41,628 nt of DNA from Bdellovibrionales bacterium (GTDB taxonomy: Bacteria > Bdellovibrionota > UBA1018). Positions 38,717 to 41,628 of the stretch are shown here, in pieces (the first letter of the stretch is position 1; the number at the start of each line of letters is the position of its first letter). The notes under the pieces are model-generated. The model was given only the letters and a program-made list of their open reading frames with translations. It did not search any database and was not told the origin of the DNA. The stretch spans positions 41,481 through 83,108 of the forward strand of contig JAFEAP010000030.1 in NCBI GenBank assembly GCA_018266355.1, in the 5' to 3' direction. A program made the position numbers and the translations under genes.

Positions 38717-40108
38717 ATGAATACGAAAATGATTTCGAAGTTGAGCGTAGTGACCCTGACCGCCCTCCTCTCGGTCGCCTCGGCCCGCGCCGCGATCATC
38801 GCGATCGCGGACTCCGGGACGGACGTGAAGCACGACGAACTGAAGACGAAGCTTTGGACGAACAAGCTCGAGCTCGATAACGCCGTCGATAACGACGACA
38901 ACGGCAAGATCGGCGACGTCCACGGCTGGAACTTCATCGACGGGAACAACCGCTACTACGAGAAGAAACTCCTCGGGACCTTCCCGCCGGACGTCTACAA
39001 ATTCTTCGAAGTGCAGACCCGCATGCTGAAGGGCCTCTCCACCGACGAAGACAAGAAGTGGATCGACAAGGTGAAAGGCGACAAGGAATTCTTGGCCAAG
39101 CTGAACGAATTCGGCGAATTCGTTCACGGCACGCACGTCGCGGGTATCGCCTCGAAAAGCGTCGACGCCGCCCAGATCATGGCCCTCAAGGTGATCGGCA
39201 AGAAGACGGCGTTCCTCTTCGAATCCGCGATCAAGCTGAAGTTCGGCAACGTTTTCGGCGGCGACATGACTCCGTTCAAGGACAAGATCGTCCGTTACGG
39301 CCTCGACTACCTCGCAAAGGCCCAGGGCCAATCCCTCGGTCCGGTCGCCGAGTACCTCGACGAGATGCACGCGCAGGTCGTGAACTGCTCGTTCGGTTCG
39401 AGCACCGCGGCCCTCAAGCCGATGATCGGTTCGCTGCTGAAGATCGTCGCGAAGAACATCACCGAAGATCAAGTGAACGAATACCTCGTCTACCTCATGA
39501 ACCAGATGGTCGAAGTGATGGAGCACGACTTCGTCCTCGTTTCCCCGCACACGCTCTTCGTGATCGCGGCCGGTAACGACGGCACGAACAACGACGTCGC
39601 TCCGACCTCGCCGGCGAACGTCCGTCTTGACAACGCGATCACGGTCGCGGCCACGATGGAGAACCAGAAGCTCGCTTCGTTCTCGAACTACGGTAACGTC
39701 CACGTCGACATCGCCGCACCGGGCGTCGGGATCCTCTCGACCACCCCGGGCAACACGCACCTGCTCCTGAGCGGTACGTCCCAGGCCACCCCGGCCGTGA
39801 CGAACGTCGCGGGCCAGATCCTCGACGCGAACCCGAAGCTCTCGCCGTCCGAAGTGAAGCGGGTCCTCATGGAAACCGTCGACCACCAAGCGTGGCTCGA
39901 AGGCAAAGTGAAGTCCGAAGGCACGATGAACGGCGCGCGCGCGGTCTACGCGGCGAAGGCCTCGACGTCGATGTCCCTCGCGGCGGCGATCGCGGAAGCG
40001 AACGCCAAGGTCGCGGCGGAAACCGTCGCTCCGGCGAAGGCTACTTTCGCGAAGTCGATCGACGAGAAGAACCTCTACGTCGTTCCGCTTCCGGCGCTCC
40101 TGCGGTAA
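38717..40108 (+). CDS. Exported subtilisin-like (S8) serine protease without propeptide
   Basis: The 463-residue protein has signal peptide residues 1-25 (cleavage ARA/AII) and then goes directly into the catalytic domain. The triad is Asp32 in AIADSGTDV, His137 in VHGTHVAGIAS and Ser355 in SGTSQATP, with the oxyanion Asn287 in AAGNDG. All four are intact. The usual I9/inhibitor propeptide, which normally folds and holds off the protease, is absent: only about six residues lie between the cleavage site and the catalytic Asp. An insertion of about 65 residues (D60 to K123) precedes the His, and a Lys/Ala-rich C-terminal tail follows residue 420. The gene is 27 bases downstream of an exported partner and is closed by a strong terminator. 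Confidence 0.9.
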   Translation: MNTKMISKLSVVTLTALLSVASARAAIIAIADSGTDVKHDELKTKLWTNKLELDNAVDNDDNGKIGDVHGWNFIDGNNRYYEKKLLGTFPPDVYKFFEVQTRMLKGLSTDEDKKWIDKVKGDKEFLAKLNEFGEFVHGTHVAGIASKSVDAAQIMALKVIGKKTAFLFESAIKLKFGNVFGGDMTPFKDKIVRYGLDYLAKAQGQSLGPVAEYLDEMHAQVVNCSFGSSTAALKPMIGSLLKIVAKNITEDQVNEYLVYLMNQMVEVMEHDFVLVSPHTLFVIAAGNDGTNNDVAPTSPANVRLDNAITVAATMENQKLASFSNYGNVHVDIAAPGVGILSTTPGNTHLLLSGTSQATPAVTNVAGQILDANPKLSPSEVKRVLMETVDHQAWLEGKVKSEGTMNGARAVYAAKASTSMSLAAAIAEANAKVAAETVAPAKATFAKSIDEKNLYVVPLPALLR

Positions 40109-40129
40109 TTCGCGAGCGTTCAGTTTCGA

Positions 40130-40164
40130 AAGGGCCGGTTCCGATGGAACCGGCCCTTTTTTTT
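40130..40164 (+). terminator. Rho-independent terminator of the protease unit
   Basis: A perfect 13-bp stem (40130-40142 with 40146-40158) with a GAT loop is followed by a run of T to 40164. It lies about 20 bases after the protease stop codon. Confidence 0.9.
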
Positions 40165-40225
40165 CGCCATCTGGGCTATAGCTTTACCCGGCGGATAGGT
40201 CACGGACGACCCTCCCGCGAATTCT

Positions 40226-40242
40226 AAAAGTTTGAAACTTTT
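40226..40242. promoter_or_regulatory. Palindrome AAAAGTTT-G-AAACTTTT upstream of the 40280 lipoprotein
   Basis: Two perfect eight-base arms flank one G. The overlapping TTGAAA (40232-40237) resembles a -35 box, and a weak -10 follows 17 bases later. The placement about 40 bases before the ATG at 40280 suits an operator, but no regulator is known. Confidence 0.4.
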
Positions 40243-40279
40243 CCGCCCCCGCCCCGTTATCTCGGTACGGGGTATCGCC

Positions 40280-41628
40280 ATGTCCATTTTCAAGTCGTCT
40301 CGGGGTTCGGTCGGATTCGCGCTTTTGGTCTTAGCCGCCACGGGCTGCGTGAGCGGGGTGGTGGCGACGTCCGACACCCCCCTGACCGAACCCTCGCCGA
40401 ACGCGACGTCGTTTCCAGTGGACTGCGGGAACGGTAGGCTCGACGCGGGCGAGTTCTGCGATCCGACGGCGGCGTCCTTCGCGCCGGTGGCGTGCACGAG
40501 CCTCGGCTCGGTCTACAAGGGCGGGACCGCGGGTTGTCGCTCGGACTGCCGCGGATACGATACTTCTTCCTGCGTCTCGAATCAGGTCGCGAGCGGCCAA
40601 TCCGGCCAGTACGTGATCCCGAAGCTCCGCGATCCCTCTTCCTTCGGGGAATCGATGTGCAGCTCGGGCGAGCCGTTCGCTTTCAAACTCAGCCTCTCTC
40701 CGACGAAGTCGAAGAACTGGGTCATCTTCCTCGGCGGCGGCGGTCTCTGCGACGGCACCGTCGTCCCCTGCACGGACCGGAATACCGGCGCGTTCAAGCC
40801 GATGTCGTCCGCCGAAAACGCGTTCACCACGTGGGGCGAGGACGCCTCGGGCGTCACGAGCCGCGACCCGGCCGAGAACCCGACGTTTTGGGACGCGAAC
40901 TTCGTCGTCGCGAGCTATTGCACGAACGACCTCTGGTCGGGCACGAACACCGTTCCGCGAAACGTGATGGTCGGGCCGTCGTCGAACCCGAGCCCGCGCC
41001 CGCTCGTCTTCACCGGCCGCCGCGCCGTCCAGTCGATCTTCGGGTCGCTGAACCGCTATTTCGGCCTCGACGACCGAGACCCGAACACGCGCGTCCTTTT
41101 CACGGGGAACTCCGCGGGCTCCGACGGCATGCAGAACACCGCCGACGTCGCGGTCGACGCGCTTCCTTCGGCCGCGGCCAGCCAGCGCATCTGGTTCGTC
41201 TCGAGCGCGGGCTACATGCTCGCGAACTGGAACGAACCGAATTACACGCTGATGGGCAACGGGATCTCGGACACGCTGAACGCCCAGACCGAGGCCGCGA
41301 TCTACAAGACCGAGTATTCGGCGGGCTGCCTCGCGGTTACGAAAGCCGCCGGCCAGGATCCGACCGCTTGCCTGAGCGGACTTTGGAACTACCGCACGAT
41401 GACCCAGTACTATAAGCAGAATCGCTACCTCGTCTTCAAGAACCGCCAAGACCAGGTCTACATGAGCTTTCAAATGATCCCGTTCGAGTCGTCCACGATC
41501 TCGAGCGCCGACGAAGCCGCCCGCCAGCTTTGGGCCGACAAGACGACCGACGAACTCGCGGAAGTTCGCTGGGCGATGGCGCCGTCCGATCCTCTCGTGA
41601 AGACCGCGACGGTGCTCCAGGACAACCT
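40280..41628 (+). CDS. Pectinacetylesterase/Notum-like lipoprotein (3' end cut)
   Basis: The frame is open from ATG 40280 to the window end (449 codons). The signal MSIFKSSRGSVGFALLVLAATGC is a lipobox with Cys23. After a linker come residues CGNGRLDAGEFCDP...CRSDCRGYDTSSC (about 49-95), the Cys-rich lead-in typical of Myxococcota DUF4215-type domains. The catalytic part resembles the pectin acetylesterase/Notum alpha/beta-hydrolase family, with WVIFLGGGGLCDG (oxyanion loop) and FTGNSAGSDGM carrying the nucleophilic Ser in a GxSxG-like G-N-S-A-G-S setting. The catalytic Asp and His should follow; the His lies beyond the window. Expected role is hydrolysis of carboxylic esters at the cell surface. 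Substrate is not predictable. Confidence 0.82.
   Translation, partial: MSIFKSSRGSVGFALLVLAATGCVSGVVATSDTPLTEPSPNATSFPVDCGNGRLDAGEFCDPTAASFAPVACTSLGSVYKGGTAGCRSDCRGYDTSSCVSNQVASGQSGQYVIPKLRDPSSFGESMCSSGEPFAFKLSLSPTKSKNWVIFLGGGGLCDGTVVPCTDRNTGAFKPMSSAENAFTTWGEDASGVTSRDPAENPTFWDANFVVASYCTNDLWSGTNTVPRNVMVGPSSNPSPRPLVFTGRRAVQSIFGSLNRYFGLDDRDPNTRVLFTGNSAGSDGMQNTADVAVDALPSAAASQRIWFVSSAGYMLANWNEPNYTLMGNGISDTLNAQTEAAIYKTEYSAGCLAVTKAAGQDPTACLSGLWNYRTMTQYYKQNRYLVFKNRQDQVYMSFQMIPFESSTISSADEAARQLWADKTTDELAEVRWAMAPSDPLVKTATVLQDN

Noticed and set aside
37937..39889. 650-codon open minus-strand frame across the protease pair
   Set aside because: Long antisense frames are expected here from GC-rich third positions; the plus strand carries the S8 triad and signal peptides.
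1..41628. rRNA, tRNA, CRISPR array, transposase or phage genes
   Set aside because: I looked for cloverleaf-like and CCA-ended segments, spaced repeats and DDE/integrase motifs by eye and found none; short tRNAs could be missed without a covariance search.

Overview
This is a GC-rich bacterial chromosome segment with densely packed genes on both strands and no rRNA, tRNA, CRISPR array, transposase or phage gene that I can recognise. The host is Gram-negative. Evidence is a meso-diaminopimelate pathway gene (dapF), several outer-membrane beta-barrels ending in Phe, four lipoproteins with lipoboxes, an ExbB/ExbD pair and a type IV prepilin-like protein. The mixture of many secreted proteins of unknown family, a Myxococcus-style Cys-rich lead-in (CGNG...GE.CD) and a bacterial deoxyhypusine-synthase-like gene suggests a Bdellovibrionota/Oligoflexia- or Myxococcota-like lineage. 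That placement is inference only.

Layout. 1-5.1 kb (minus): an N-acyltransferase of the FeeM/autoinducer-synthase type overlapping a haem-oxygenase-like oxidase cut by the window edge, dapF, a large secreted coiled-coil protein and a small exported protein. 5.3-6.7 kb (plus): a small Pro-rich exported protein and an exported PLC-like phosphodiesterase. 6.7-11.3 kb (minus): the two E1 subunits of a 2-oxoacid dehydrogenase and a 684-residue exported protein. 11.5-13 kb: an outer-membrane barrel, then an intergenic inverted repeat. 13.1-15.9 kb: exbD/exbB, a DUF4340-like lipoprotein and a HAD phosphatase. 16-18.2 kb: an HU-like DNA-binding protein with a clear promoter and terminator, then a fumarylacetoacetate hydrolase/maleylacetoacetate isomerase pair (tyrosine/homogentisate catabolism). 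18.2-18.7 kb: a gene-free but strongly structured stretch. 18.7-23.4 kb (plus): a methyltransferase-like remnant, a 705-residue surface-type protein with twelve Cys repeats and a long Pro/Arg/Thr stalk, a GNAT enzyme and a two-gene prepilin unit.

23.4-33.3 kb: deoxyhypusine-synthase-like enzyme, YebC, an aldehyde dehydrogenase, an exported protein with hydrophobic segments, and a four-gene minus-strand unit (outer-membrane barrel, EF-hand lipoprotein, HAD protein, RlmM-like methyltransferase). 33.6-37.6 kb: small exported proteins, a DUF4442 protein, a TrmN6-like methyltransferase, two tandem small barrels and a 58-residue very basic protein. 37.7-41.6 kb (plus): an exported protein paired with a propeptide-less subtilisin-like protease, then a pectinacetylesterase/Notum-like lipoprotein running off the end.

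Three recognised gene pairs are joined by the same 4-base GTGA stop/start overlap, pointing to translational coupling with GTG starts. The stretches most worth following are the FeeM-like/haem-oxygenase-like pair, the Cys-repeat stalk protein, the protease pair, the EF-hand lipoprotein/barrel pair and the structured gene-free region at 18.4-18.65 kb.
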